Shown piece after piece: positions 7,948 to 16,084 of a DNA stretch of 64,000 nt (positions are counted from its first letter, which is position 1; each line of letters starts with the position of its first letter). Source of the stretch: Phormidesmis priestleyi BC1401. Lineage in GTDB: Bacteria > Cyanobacteriota > Cyanobacteriia > Leptolyngbyales > Leptolyngbyaceae. Location of the stretch: the NCBI RefSeq assembly GCF_001650195.1, contig NZ_LXYR01000002.1, positions 124,001 to 188,000 on the forward strand, in the 5' to 3' direction. The notes beneath the pieces are model-generated. The model had not been told where the DNA came from. It was given only the letters and a program-made list of their open reading frames with translations, and searched no databases. The position numbers and the translations under genes are program-made.

Positions 7948-8572
7948 TGCACAAGTTGCTCGATCGGTCATGGCTGAGGTTCTTCGCCCCCTAAATCCCC
8001 CACTTTGGGGGACTTTAAAAAAGATAGCAACTGGGAAGCGGTGGGCACGCTTGGAGAAGTCGTCTTCAATTCGCTCGATGAATTCTCAGCGCATTCGTGG
8101 AACAACTCCAAACCTCATTGCGGCGGCTCGACAGCTTCGACAAAACCTGACCCCGGCTGAGAAGATGGTGTGGGACGCTCTCAAAAACCGTCAACTGCAC
8201 GGCTGGGAGTTTCGCACTCAGCATCCGATCGAGTCTTTTATTGTCGATTTCTATTGTCCTCAGCATCGATTTGTCATTGAACTCGATGGCGCAGTTCATG
8301 ATCAGCAAAGGGAGTATGATGCTGCCCAAACTGAGAAACTGAATCATCTGGGCTATCGAGTCATCCGGTTTGATAACCAAGAAGTGATGTCAGATTTAAG
8401 TAGTGTTCTCCAGCAGATCGTCAACGCGATCGAACCCCAGCCTCCTCTTCTCAAAGTCCCCCAAAATGGGGGATCTAGGGGGCTGAAGCCGACTCAACCG
8501 AAGTGACAAAGACTTGTTTGTACACCGCAGTTCCCGTGGGAGAGGGCTGGGGTGAGGGCAAAGATTTACAGG
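7948..8572. mobile_element. Palindromic repeat element carrying a DUF559 nuclease gene
   Basis: Two arms in inverted orientation flank the DUF559 gene. The left arm is at about 7993-8020 (CCCCCTAAATCCCCC, then CTTTGGGGGACTTT). The right arm is at about 8450-8483 (CAAAGTCCCCCAAAATGGGG, then ATCTAGGGGGC). Outside the left arm lies GTGTGCACAAGT...GATCGGTCA, and the right edge (8551-8566) reads GGTGAGGGCAAAGATTTA. The same outer and inner sequences, in the opposite orientation, make up the gene-free element at 59194-59403, where the two palindrome arms nearly touch. I infer that this is one repeat family and that the nuclease gene sits at the palindrome axis. Exact ends are uncertain. Confidence 0.65.
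8078..8506 (+). CDS. DUF559 (Vsr-like fold) endonuclease domain protein
   Basis: The protein is about 142 residues from the ATG giving MNSQRIRGTTPNL; upstream in-frame codons lie in the repeat arm and are unlikely to be coding. It has the full DUF559 domain: ARQLRQNLTPAEKMVWDAL, then GWEFRTQHPIESFIVDFYCP and FVIELDGAVHDQQREYD, then LGYRVIRFDNQEVM. The D...ExD pattern (IVDFYC, IELDG) is the PD-(D/E)XK-like active site shared with very-short-patch repair nucleases. The last 15 residues are translated from the right palindrome arm. No methylase or partner gene is adjacent. The function of stand-alone DUF559 proteins is not established; the setting inside a repeat suggests a link with the repeat's spread or maintenance. 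Confidence 0.88.
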   Translation: MNSQRIRGTTPNLIAAARQLRQNLTPAEKMVWDALKNRQLHGWEFRTQHPIESFIVDFYCPQHRFVIELDGAVHDQQREYDAAQTEKLNHLGYRVIRFDNQEVMSDLSSVLQQIVNAIEPQPPLLKVPQNGGSRGLKPTQPK

Positions 8573-8626
8573 TTAATCGAGCCAGATACTCAAACAGAGC
8601 AAAGAGCATTGCATCCTCTGACTGAC

Positions 8627-8657
8627 TTGACGAGAACCCACTATTTTGCGATATACT
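8627..8657 (+). promoter_or_regulatory. Candidate sigma70-type promoter of the NTRC gene
   Basis: TTGACG at 8627-8632 and TATACT at 8652-8657 are separated by 19 bases, slightly longer than ideal. The -10 lies 32 bases before the ATG. It is the only good hexamer pair in this short intergenic stretch. Confidence 0.5.
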
Positions 8658-8689
8658 AAACGTAGTCGTTATGAGTTTGTTTATACCCT

Positions 8690-10057
8690 ATGGCAACCCC
8701 AACCGTAGAGAATGTAGTCATTATCGGTTCTGGTCCGGCTGGATATACGGCAGCTATCTATGCAGGTCGTGCAAACCTCAAGCCTCTGATGTTTGAGGGC
8801 TTTCAAGCGGGAGGGTTGCCTGGTGGACAGTTGATGACCACCACCGAAGTTGAAAACTTTCCGGGCTTTCCTGAAGGCATCACAGGTCCCCAACTGATGG
8901 ATCGAATGAAAGCGCAAGCCATGCGCTGGGGGGCAGAGCTACACATGGAAGATGTCACCTCGGTTGATTTGAGTCAGCGTCCGTTTGTGATTAAGTCTGA
9001 CGATCGAGAAGTTCTCGCCCACAGCATCGTGATCGCCACAGGTGCTACCGCCAAACGGCTAGGGCTTCCTGAAGAACGTCAGTTTTGGAGCCGAGGCATT
9101 TCAGCCTGCGCCATTTGCGACGGGGCAACTCCTCTCTTTCGAGGCGCAACGCTGGTCGTGATTGGTGGCGGCGACACTGCGGCAGAAGAATCGATTTATT
9201 TGACCAAATATGGCGATCACATTCACATGATTGTCAGAACGGATAAAATGCGCGCCAGCAAAGCCATGCAAGATCGCGTTCTGTCCAATCCCAGAATCAC
9301 CGTTCACTGGAACACAGAACCTGTTGATGTCGTAGGCAACGACGAGCACATGACTGGGGTGAAGGTCAAAAATACTAAAACCGGGGAAGAACGCATCATT
9401 GATGCCAAAGGGCTGTTTTATGCGATCGGGCACACGCCCAACACCTCTCTCTTTAAAGGTCAGCTAGATCTCGATGACGTTGGCTACATTGTCCCCAAAT
9501 CCGGATCGGTCGAAACCAGCGTCGAAGGCGTATTTGCGGCTGGAGACGTGCAAGACCACGAATTTCGTCAAGCAATCAGCGCGGCTGGAACCGGATGTAT
9601 GGCAGCGATGCTGGCAGAACGTTGGCTATCCTTCAACGGCTTGGTGCAAGAGTTTGCTAAAACTCACGCTCAACAAACCGCCGAAGAGACACCCACGCAC
9701 ATTGAGGAAATCAAGCCCAGCGCTGAGTTTGATGTCGCCGCCACTCGTCACCAGGGCGGACTGGCGTTGAGAAAGCTCTATCACGAGAGCGATCGCTTAA
9801 TCGTCGTCAAATATGTCTCACCTGACTGCGGTCCTTGCCACACGCTCAAGCCGATTTTCAACAAAGTCGTCGATGAGTTTGACGGTCGCATTCACTTCGT
9901 CGAAATTGACATCGACAAAGACCCTGATATTGCCGAGTCAGCAGGGGTGACGGGCACTCCAACGATTCAATTCTTCAAGCACAAAGGCATTGTTGCTGAG
10001 GTCAAAGGCGTAAAGCAAAAGAGTCAATATCGAGAATTGATCGAGAGCAACCTCTAA
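8690..10057 (+). CDS. ntrC: NADPH-thioredoxin reductase C (NTRC, TrxR-Trx fusion)
   Basis: This 455-residue flavoprotein fuses a thioredoxin reductase to its thioredoxin. Residues 1-315 are the reductase: FAD site [18 protein letters not shown], redox pair C140-A-I-C143, NADPH site [13 protein letters not shown], and second FAD motif [12 protein letters not shown]. After a linker, residues about 345-455 form a thioredoxin fold with active site C380-G-P-C383 and the cis-Pro segment [13 protein letters not shown] uses NADPH to reduce 2-Cys peroxiredoxin and, in chloroplasts, several light-regulated enzymes. The gene is monocistronic, with a repeat element upstream and an ABC permease downstream. 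The symbol follows plant usage and is unrelated to the nitrogen regulator NtrC. Confidence 0.95.
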   Translation: MATPTVENVVIIGSGPAGYTAAIYAGRANLKPLMFEGFQAGGLPGGQLMTTTEVENFPGFPEGITGPQLMDRMKAQAMRWGAELHMEDVTSVDLSQRPFVIKSDDREVLAHSIVIATGATAKRLGLPEERQFWSRGISACAICDGATPLFRGATLVVIGGGDTAAEESIYLTKYGDHIHMIVRTDKMRASKAMQDRVLSNPRITVHWNTEPVDVVGNDEHMTGVKVKNTKTGEERIIDAKGLFYAIGHTPNTSLFKGQLDLDDVGYIVPKSGSVETSVEGVFAAGDVQDHEFRQAISAAGTGCMAAMLAERWLSFNGLVQEFAKTHAQQTAEETPTHIEEIKPSAEFDVAATRHQGGLALRKLYHESDRLIVVKYVSPDCGPCHTLKPIFNKVVDEFDGRIHFVEIDIDKDPDIAESAGVTGTPTIQFFKHKGIVAEVKGVKQKSQYRELIESNL

Positions 10058-10127
10058 GAAGGAGACAGGAGTTTTGAGTTTTGGGTGAAGTCTTCTACTA
10101 TTGAGGCTTCTTACTCACTCCTCCCTC

Positions 10128-11003
10128 ATGTCTCTCAATCTTCCTCGCCTGCGATCGTTAAATTTTTCAGAGCGTCCTAGCCTGTCATTGCAAATGATGC
10201 AGGTTGGGACGCTTTTGACGTTGGTGTTTGTTGGAATCGCGGTGCTGGCTCCAGCATTTCAAGGGTTAGGCTGGCTGCAAAGTCCGATCGAGTTTCTCGA
10301 CAATCTGCCTCACCAACCTCCGTCGGCGGCGCATTGGTTTGGGACGACTGGCTTAGGCTATGACGTGTTTTCACGAACGCTCTATGGCACTCAGGCAGCA
10401 ATTCAGGTGGTGATTTTAGCGACCGCACTCAGCTTAATCATCGGTGTGCCGTTGGGAATGGTGAGTGGATATCTGGGCGGAAAGCTCGATCGTATCCTCC
10501 TCTTCTTTATGGATACGATCTACACGTTGCCGGGATTGTTGCTATCCGTGACTCTGGCATTTGTGGTCGGGCGAGGCGTATTTAATGCGGCGATCGCCCT
10601 CAGCATTGCCTATGTCCCACAATATTATCGAGTCGTGCGAAACCAAACGGTCAGCGTCAAAACCGAACTGTTTATCGAAGCTGCACAGGCGATGGGCGCT
10701 TCGACCTGGCGAGTTTTATCGCGCTATTTGTTTTTGAATGTGATTCAAAGTGTGCCTGTCCTGTTTACGCTCAACGCCGCAGACGCGATTCTCACCCTCG
10801 GAGGTTTGGGATTTTTAGGACTGGGTTTACCCGATGAAGTTGCCGAATGGGGACACGATTTGCGTCAGGCACTTGATGCCCTCTCGACGGGAGGAATTTG
10901 GTGGACTGCCTTCTTTCCAGGATTGGCAATGACGTTGATGGTCGTCGGACTGTCGCTGTTTGGAGAAGGCTTAAACGAACTCACCGAACGCAAAGCACGA
11001 TGA
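10128..11003 (+). CDS. Peptide/nickel-type ABC transporter permease (DppC/OppC family)
   Basis: This is a membrane subunit of a peptide-type (DppC/OppC) ABC importer. It has five to six hydrophobic segments and the family EAA loop EAAQAMGASTWRVLSRYLFLNV, which contacts the ATPase. The periplasmic start PPSAAHWFGTTGLGYDVFSRTLYG is the classic OppC N-terminal signature (HWFGTDxxGRDxxSR). I start at the ATG giving MSLNLPRL; the upstream TTG adds only nine residues. No DppB, binding protein or ATPase lies next to it, so the partners are elsewhere, as is common in cyanobacteria. The substrate cannot be read from the sequence. It converges with the DUF3067 gene, two bases between stops. Confidence 0.88.
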   Translation: MSLNLPRLRSLNFSERPSLSLQMMQVGTLLTLVFVGIAVLAPAFQGLGWLQSPIEFLDNLPHQPPSAAHWFGTTGLGYDVFSRTLYGTQAAIQVVILATALSLIIGVPLGMVSGYLGGKLDRILLFFMDTIYTLPGLLLSVTLAFVVGRGVFNAAIALSIAYVPQYYRVVRNQTVSVKTELFIEAAQAMGASTWRVLSRYLFLNVIQSVPVLFTLNAADAILTLGGLGFLGLGLPDEVAEWGHDLRQALDALSTGGIWWTAFFPGLAMTLMVVGLSLFGEGLNELTERKAR

Positions 11004-11005
11004 CG

Positions 11006-11323
11006 CTAAAAGTCTTCTAAAAGCCACTCCGAAGCGCGTTCGCCTAAATCGATCGGAACATTCACCGCCTTACCCAAGCGCGGACGCTCACGAGTTTTCT
11101 CGATATAGGTTTGCACCTGCGAAACTGCGCCCCACGCGTCGATATAGCCCGCAACCTGATCGAGATGCGCGACGTAGTCTGCCTCAGATAAGGGAAACGA
11201 CGCTTGTTCTAAATACTTCCACATCACCTGCACAAAAATCTTGCCCTGAGTCCGCCGGACTTGGATATCGTAAGAGTGACCCCACTTATCGATCAGAAGC
11301 TGTCGTAGGTCGTGTCCGGTCAT
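11006..11323 (-). CDS. DUF3067 family protein
   Basis: This 105-residue protein matches DUF3067, which I know from cyanobacteria and plastid-bearing eukaryotes. Conserved parts visible are MTGHDLRQLLIDKWGHSYDIQ, FVQVMWKYLEQASFPLSE and the central WG/VQTYI helix. There is no signal peptide or membrane segment. It is transcribed divergently from petC-petA, with about 280 bases between. The position next to the cytochrome b6f genes suggests, but does not prove, a role in biogenesis of that complex. Confidence 0.82.
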   Translation of the reverse strand: MTGHDLRQLLIDKWGHSYDIQVRRTQGKIFVQVMWKYLEQASFPLSEADYVAHLDQVAGYIDAWGAVSQVQTYIEKTRERPRLGKAVNVPIDLGERASEWLLEDF

Positions 11324-11407
11324 GATCGCGATCGCCCAAGATTTTGTAACATTTCGTATAAATTTACGGCTTTAACGGTTCGCTATGATTGCTAATGTTA
11401 AAGTTTG

Positions 11408-11413
11408 TATAAT
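11408..11413 (+). promoter_or_regulatory. Candidate -10 element upstream of petC
   Basis: A TATAAT preceded by TTTG lies about 195 bases before petC, in the DUF3067-petC divergent region. No convincing -35 is found at the right distance, so this would imply a long leader. Support is modest. Confidence 0.35.
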
Positions 11414-11605
11414 ACACCCACAAAAGGCTACAAACGACTGCTTCAGAAGGTTTTCTAGCATTTTTTGATTCTAGAAAGCTCTTGTGAAACCAGCGATCGT
11501 CGCTTGTGTAGGTAACTAGATCTAAACCCAGAACTTTCAGATAAGTTCTGATCGTCAATCTGTGTGATTTGTCGCAATCATCCCCGATATCTCTAGAGTG
11601 TAGAC

Positions 11606-12148
11606 ATGGCTCAACTAACTGGACCTGCCGATGACGTTCCCAGCATGGGTCGTCGTCAATTTATGAACGTTCTGATGTTTGGCTCTGAGGCACTGGTCGC
11701 TGCTGGTGCCCTCTATCCAGTCATCAAATATTTTATTCCTCCATCGAGCGGCAGTAGCTCTGGGGGTGTCACCGCTAAAGATGCTTTGGGTAACGACATC
11801 GTTCTCACCGACTATCTAACGAGCCACCCGGCGGGCGATCACTCCCTCGTGCAAGGCTTAAAAGGCGACCCTACTTACTTGGTTGTGCAAGAAGATAAGA
11901 CCATTACAAACTACGGCATTAACGCGGTTTGCACCCACTTGGGCTGCGTTGTTCCGTGGAACGCCAACGAGAACAAGTTTATGTGCCCCTGTCACGGCTC
12001 TCAATATGACAGCACCGGAAAGGTTGTGCGCGGTCCGGCTCCTCTGTCTCTTGCCCTGGCACATGCCAACGTCGAAGACAACAAAGTCGCCCTCACTCCC
12101 TGGACTGAGACCGACTTTCGCACCGACGAAAAGCCCTGGTGGGCGTAA
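11606..12148 (+). CDS. petC: Cytochrome b6f Rieske iron-sulfur protein
   Basis: PetC carries electrons from plastoquinol to cytochrome f in the b6f complex. The 180 residues hold a twin-arginine-type N-terminus ([21 protein letters not shown]) that stays as the membrane anchor. A glycine-rich hinge (SSGSSSGGV) follows, and then the 2Fe-2S binding boxes CTHLGC and CPCHGSQY with both Cys-His pairs intact. The length is normal. petA follows after about 55 bases, the standard cyanobacterial petCA operon. Confidence 0.98.
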   Translation: MAQLTGPADDVPSMGRRQFMNVLMFGSEALVAAGALYPVIKYFIPPSSGSSSGGVTAKDALGNDIVLTDYLTSHPAGDHSLVQGLKGDPTYLVVQEDKTITNYGINAVCTHLGCVVPWNANENKFMCPCHGSQYDSTGKVVRGPAPLSLALAHANVEDNKVALTPWTETDFRTDEKPWWA

Positions 12149-12204
12149 TTCAGGTTTTAGTATCCTGACCCCTTCTTCCTTTGTTATCCCTTTTATTGCT
12201 AGAG

Positions 12205-13191
12205 ATGAGAACAAGCTTTTTATCGTCGATGTGGCTGCGTAGCGCTCAAACTGTGACTCAAAAGGTCGCGATCGCGATCGTTGCCATTACCGTCTTGCTG
12301 GCAGGGAGCCTTGCTCTGCCTCAAGCCGCGTCTGCTTATCCTTACTATGCCCAAGAAGCTTACAAAAATCCTCGTGAGGCAACGGGGCGAATTGTCTGCG
12401 CCAACTGTCACTTAGGGGCTAAACCAACCGAAGTTGAAGTGCCTCAGTCTGTGTTGCCTGACACTGTGTTTGAAGCGGTGGTGAAGATTCCCTACGATAC
12501 GAGCATTCAGCAAATCCAGGGGGATGGCAGCAAGGGTCCGCTAAACGTTGGCGCAGTGCTGATGTTGCCCGAAGGATTTAAGCTGGCTCCTGAAGACCGC
12601 ATTTCTGACGAAATGAAAGAAAAGATGGGCGAACTGTATGTTCAGTCTTATAGCGACGATCAGCCCAATATTCTAGTGGTTGGTCCGATTCCAGGTGAGC
12701 AATATCAGGAAATCACCTTCCCGATTTTGTCTCCTGACCCCAAGAGCGATAAGTCAATTCGCTTCGGCAAGTACTCCGTCCACGTCGGCGGCAATCGCGG
12801 TCGAGGTCAGGTTTACCCCACAGGCGATAAGAGCAACGACACCGTTTATAACGCGTCTGCAACGGGTCAGATTGCCGCAATCAGCAAGACTGAAGAGGGC
12901 GGCTTCACTGTCACGATTAAAGAGGCTGATGGCAAGACCATTGATGAAACGATTCCTCCAGGTCCTGAACTGCTCGTCGCAGAAGGTCAGGATGTGAAGT
13001 CGGGCGATGCGCTGACCAACAACCCCAATGTGGGCGGGTTTGGTCAGGTTGACAAAGAAATCGTGCTGCAAAGCCCCAATCGCATTAAAGGACTGATGGC
13101 ATTCTTTGCGATGTGTACTTTGACTCAAATCATTCTGGTGCTGAAGAAGAAGCAGGTTGAGAAAGTTCAAGCGGCTGAAATGAACTTCTAA
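12205..13191 (+). CDS. petA: Apocytochrome f
   Basis: Cytochrome f is the c-type subunit of b6f that passes electrons to plastocyanin or cytochrome c6 on the lumen side. The predicted 328-residue precursor has a signal peptide ending QAASA, so the mature protein begins [12 protein letters not shown]; its N-terminal Tyr is the axial heme ligand. The heme motif is CANCH. The C-terminal membrane helix is [23 protein letters not shown] take the ATG at 12205; an upstream TTG would add eight residues. A terminator follows 40 bases after the stop. Confidence 0.98.
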   Translation: MRTSFLSSMWLRSAQTVTQKVAIAIVAITVLLAGSLALPQAASAYPYYAQEAYKNPREATGRIVCANCHLGAKPTEVEVPQSVLPDTVFEAVVKIPYDTSIQQIQGDGSKGPLNVGAVLMLPEGFKLAPEDRISDEMKEKMGELYVQSYSDDQPNILVVGPIPGEQYQEITFPILSPDPKSDKSIRFGKYSVHVGGNRGRGQVYPTGDKSNDTVYNASATGQIAAISKTEEGGFTVTIKEADGKTIDETIPPGPELLVAEGQDVKSGDALTNNPNVGGFGQVDKEIVLQSPNRIKGLMAFFAMCTLTQIILVLKKKQVEKVQAAEMNF

Positions 13192-13232
13192 CACAGAGGC
13201 AGCGAGTTGAGGTGAAGAATTCGCCTCTTTGG

Positions 13233-13260
13233 GGATGGGCTTATGGCTCATCCCTTTTTT
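13233..13260 (+). terminator. Rho-independent terminator of petCA
   Basis: GGATGGGC (13233-13240) pairs with GCTCATCC (13246-13253) around a five-base loop and is followed by CTTTTTT. A second hairpin, GAGGTGAA/TTCGCCTC, lies just upstream. Confidence 0.85.
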
Positions 13261-13571
13261 AGTAACAAAACCCAGTTCGGGTACGGGAAGATGAATAGCA
13301 ACGGAACAGAAAGTTACGCAACAGATGTCAGACTTCTATTCTTTTCTTATACTAATTTCTCTGTGAAGCTGCACGAAACAAGGTGTTTGATCACCGTTTT
13401 TGACAAAGGTTGGTTCTATGCAGGCTGGGATTCGATTGGTATTACAACAATTCTCGCTTGGGTTCTTTGATTAAGAAAGCTGTAAAGTCCTCCGAGTTAT
13501 CACAGTTACATAATTTTTTTTACATCTGTATTGTTTGAGTTGACACGTATATTTTTATAACACAAAAGCAA
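13261..13571. other. Intergenic region, no gene seen
   Basis: About 310 bases between the petCA terminator and the next gene. It is AT-rich, with a TTGACA at 13540-13545 and a TATAAC at 13556-13561, but the 10-base spacing is too short for a normal promoter. The open frame starting at 13243 begins inside the terminator hairpin and has no family resemblance, so I do not call it. Confidence 0.6.
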
Positions 13572-14570
13572 ATGCAGCCAGAAATGATCAGAAGTGTGCA
13601 ATTAGGAGATCGCGCTCTATCCGCACCAGCAAGCCAGAATTTCTCAGAAGCATGGGCTAAGAAATATTTGCAAAATCTAGACAACCAGGACGACATTGAA
13701 TCTACGATTAGCCAGAGCGAAACGGCAGCAGAAACGGCAGATTCACTTAGGCAAGTCCTTCGCACAACCAGCGCTCAAGCCTGGACACAAACCGAAGCGC
13801 TGCTCGCCAGAGAACTCATCCGACACCAAATTGATCATCAGTTGATTGACCCCTGGGCTGTAGCAAAAGATGCTCACGAGGTCTACGAGATCACGCTCTC
13901 TGCCTATGCTCAACAATTAGAACCGTTCCGGCTCTCTAGGCTGATTGCGCCAAACCTTGGTGAAATCCGGCGGAAGCATACGGCGATCGACCCTAGAGTG
14001 ATTGGGTTCATCAGTATGCAGTTTCACTACAGCGGACAGATGTTGCTCAATCTGGCTCTGATCGCTGCTCGACCGTTGCTGAGTCAATACTTTAAGGTGA
14101 TTGACGACCATCTTTATATGCCGCTTCAGCGTGCCTATGATGCCGCCGCTCAACACGACTATTCTGCTCCAGCCCTGCAAACCGTACAGCGTCTCATTCC
14201 GCTCTGTAGCCCGATCGCTAACCGAGTGGTTGATCGGGTGGCGCGAGTCAACCCCACTTACCAATCTCACTCAGGGCGATTGGGAGATGTTAACGTTCGC
14301 GTTTCTAGCCTGCGCGACACCGAAATGTTTCAGGTGTATTTGTGGGTTTGCATCTTGGAAAACAGCGTTAGTGCTGTCCAGCAAGAGCTTTTTCCGCTGT
14401 GCGTCATGCTGTACCCCCGTTTGAAAGTGCGGTGGGAAATCGTGCGGCAAATGCTTCACTTGCTTAACGGTGAAATTAGTACGCATCTCAGCCCGGCTCA
14501 ATCTGCCTATTTCAAACCCTATTACGAAGCACTTTGGGCGATGTTTTCGCCGCAGGTATTTCCCGATTGA
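13572..14570 (+). CDS. Conserved hypothetical protein, alpha-helical
   Basis: I do not recognise this 332-residue protein. It is soluble, with no signal peptide or membrane segment. Long helices rich in Leu and Gln dominate, with segments such as TQTEALLARELIRHQIDHQL, IDPRVIGFISMQFHYSGQMLL and VYLWVCILENSVSAVQQELFPLC. The first 70 residues are low in hydrophobics and probably disordered. Codon use and composition look like the neighbours. It stands alone, converging with an SRPBCC gene. The start is the first ATG; an ATG four codons later is equally possible. Confidence 0.75.
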   Translation: MQPEMIRSVQLGDRALSAPASQNFSEAWAKKYLQNLDNQDDIESTISQSETAAETADSLRQVLRTTSAQAWTQTEALLARELIRHQIDHQLIDPWAVAKDAHEVYEITLSAYAQQLEPFRLSRLIAPNLGEIRRKHTAIDPRVIGFISMQFHYSGQMLLNLALIAARPLLSQYFKVIDDHLYMPLQRAYDAAAQHDYSAPALQTVQRLIPLCSPIANRVVDRVARVNPTYQSHSGRLGDVNVRVSSLRDTEMFQVYLWVCILENSVSAVQQELFPLCVMLYPRLKVRWEIVRQMLHLLNGEISTHLSPAQSAYFKPYYEALWAMFSPQVFPD

Positions 14571-14609
14571 TGGGATTTGTTTTACATACATTCCGAATCA
14601 ATCCCTCTT

Positions 14610-15062
14610 TTAATCGCAAAAACGCTGACTTGATCGTTCGGCATATTGTTTCAATTCCCATGCCATGCGCTGAATTCCCTGCTGTTCATCGCGCCGAATA
14701 AAGGGCAAAAACATCTTGCTTAATGCGCCTGAGAAGTTTTCTCGATGGATGTATTTTGTGCGATTTCTGCCAATATCCTGCAACTCAAAAACGTGCTCGT
14801 TGCGAAAACCTGGAATCGTCGAAACCCACTGCAAACAAAACTCTGGCTGAACGATCGTGATTAAAGGCTGGAACTCAATGGCTTCTTCGCCCGGAACCCG
14901 GCACAGAGACAGCACCGTCTCCCGACCTTGAACAAATGGCTGATTAGAATTGCAGTCATACAAAAAGGTATTCCAATATTTCCAGCGATCTTTTTGGAAC
15001 AAGATACGCCAGACGTTAGATTTTGTCGAGTTAATCTCGATTTCAGTATAAAGACTTGGCAT
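14610..15062 (-). CDS. SRPBCC (START-like) domain protein
   Basis: The 150 residues match a single SRPBCC lipid/ligand-binding fold. It opens with the typical IEINSTKSNVWRILFQKDRWKYWN strand-helix, then a beta sheet (ETVLSLCRVPGEEAIEFQPLIT, CLQWVSTIPGFRNEHVFEL), then the long C-terminal helix RRDEQQGIQRMAWELKQYAE. Relatives include polyketide cyclases and coenzyme-Q-binding proteins; the ligand here is unknown. It lies downstream of rpaA on the same strand, about 55 bases away, and could be a second gene of that transcript. Confidence 0.8.
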   Translation of the reverse strand: MPSLYTEIEINSTKSNVWRILFQKDRWKYWNTFLYDCNSNQPFVQGRETVLSLCRVPGEEAIEFQPLITIVQPEFCLQWVSTIPGFRNEHVFELQDIGRNRTKYIHRENFSGALSKMFLPFIRRDEQQGIQRMAWELKQYAERSSQRFCD

Positions 15063-15117
15063 TCAACATACCCTGCAAGGAGCGATCGACCTCACTGTGC
15101 CCTTTTCTCCACGATTC

Positions 15118-15864
15118 TCAACCCGCGACAGAAGACTCTACATTTGCTTCAATATCGTCTGTGCTAGGCAGTTCTAGACAGTAGCCAGCCCCATAGACGG
15201 TTTTGATAAAGCGAGGATGACGCGGCTCTGGCTCCAGCTTGGTTCTCAAATGCCGGACGTGAACTCGAATCGTCTCAATATCATCATCGGGATCGTAACC
15301 CCACACCTCTTTAAGAATCTCGCTCGGAGAAACGGTTTGACCGTGACGCTGAAGCAAGCAGTGCAGCAGTTCAAATTCTAAGTGAGTCAGCTTGACCGTT
15401 TTGCCAAACCAAATCGCCTCAAACCTCTCTGGCACCAGCACGAGCGGACCATAGCTGAGAATTTCGCTGTGCTTTGCAGCTTGGGGAATGCGATCGGTGC
15501 GACGCAGCAGTGCCCGAACTCGCGCTAGCAGTTCTTCAACCTCAAAGGGCTTGGTCAAATAGTCGTCCGCGCCTGCGTTAAACCCTTCAACTTTGTTTTG
15601 CGTCTGCCCCAACGCCGTCAACATCAACACAGGGACATCAGAGGTGCGATCGTCGCGGCGAAGTCGCTGACAAATGGTGAATCCATCCACTTGGGGCAGC
15701 ATCAGATCGAGCATGATCAAGTCGGGCTGAATTTGCAATGCTAACGCCTGACCCCGAATGCCATCACCTGCTTGAGTGACATCATAGCCAGCCATTTCAA
15801 GGTTGACAGCAACTAATTCTGAGATAGCGGGGTCATCGTCGATGACGAGTATCCGGGGCATCAT
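15118..15864 (-). CDS. rpaA: Response regulator RpaA (circadian output)
   Basis: This OmpR-family two-domain regulator has a receiver (residues 1-120) with acidic pocket D9-D10-D11, phosphoacceptor D53 in [15 protein letters not shown] in MLTALGQ and K in [21 protein letters not shown] winged-helix DNA-binding domain (residues 135-235) has [20 protein letters not shown] and [20 protein letters not shown]. The sequence, length (248) and phosphosite number fit RpaA of the cyanobacterial clock output, which is phosphorylated by SasA and controls dusk genes. It differs from RpaB, which starts quite differently. The start may be the first or second of two adjacent ATG codons. Confidence 0.88.
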   Translation of the reverse strand: MMPRILVIDDDPAISELVAVNLEMAGYDVTQAGDGIRGQALALQIQPDLIMLDLMLPQVDGFTICQRLRRDDRTSDVPVLMLTALGQTQNKVEGFNAGADDYLTKPFEVEELLARVRALLRRTDRIPQAAKHSEILSYGPLVLVPERFEAIWFGKTVKLTHLEFELLHCLLQRHGQTVSPSEILKEVWGYDPDDDIETIRVHVRHLRTKLEPEPRHPRFIKTVYGAGYCLELPSTDDIEANVESSVAG

Positions 15865-16084
15865 TAAATCGTTTTACTAAACTACTGGAGCGGCACGATC
15901 GCAGGAAGCAGCGCAAGACTTATCAAGTTTCCTGTTCAGATTATACGCAATGATTCCAATTCCTCTCGCACATAAACGTTGATCCCTCAAAAAGAGTCAG
16001 TGAGAGGGGAGTCGATTCGCACAAGACCCGCGCTATACTGAGTCGCTTGGTTGGTGCAACATCAGAGAGATTTTGGGGTAAGCC

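Noticed and set aside
7970-8077. Longer start for the DUF559 gene
   Set aside because: These 36 codons are translated repeat-arm sequence; the ATG at 8078 begins the domain.
11364-11558. 64-residue frame in the DUF3067-petC divergent region
   Set aside because: It covers the promoter region of two genes and looks non-coding.
13243-13470. 75-residue open frame after petA
   Set aside because: It starts inside the petCA terminator hairpin and has no family resemblance or ribosome site.
13540-13561. TTGACA/TATAAC promoter before the 13572 gene
   Set aside because: The spacing is only 10 bases.
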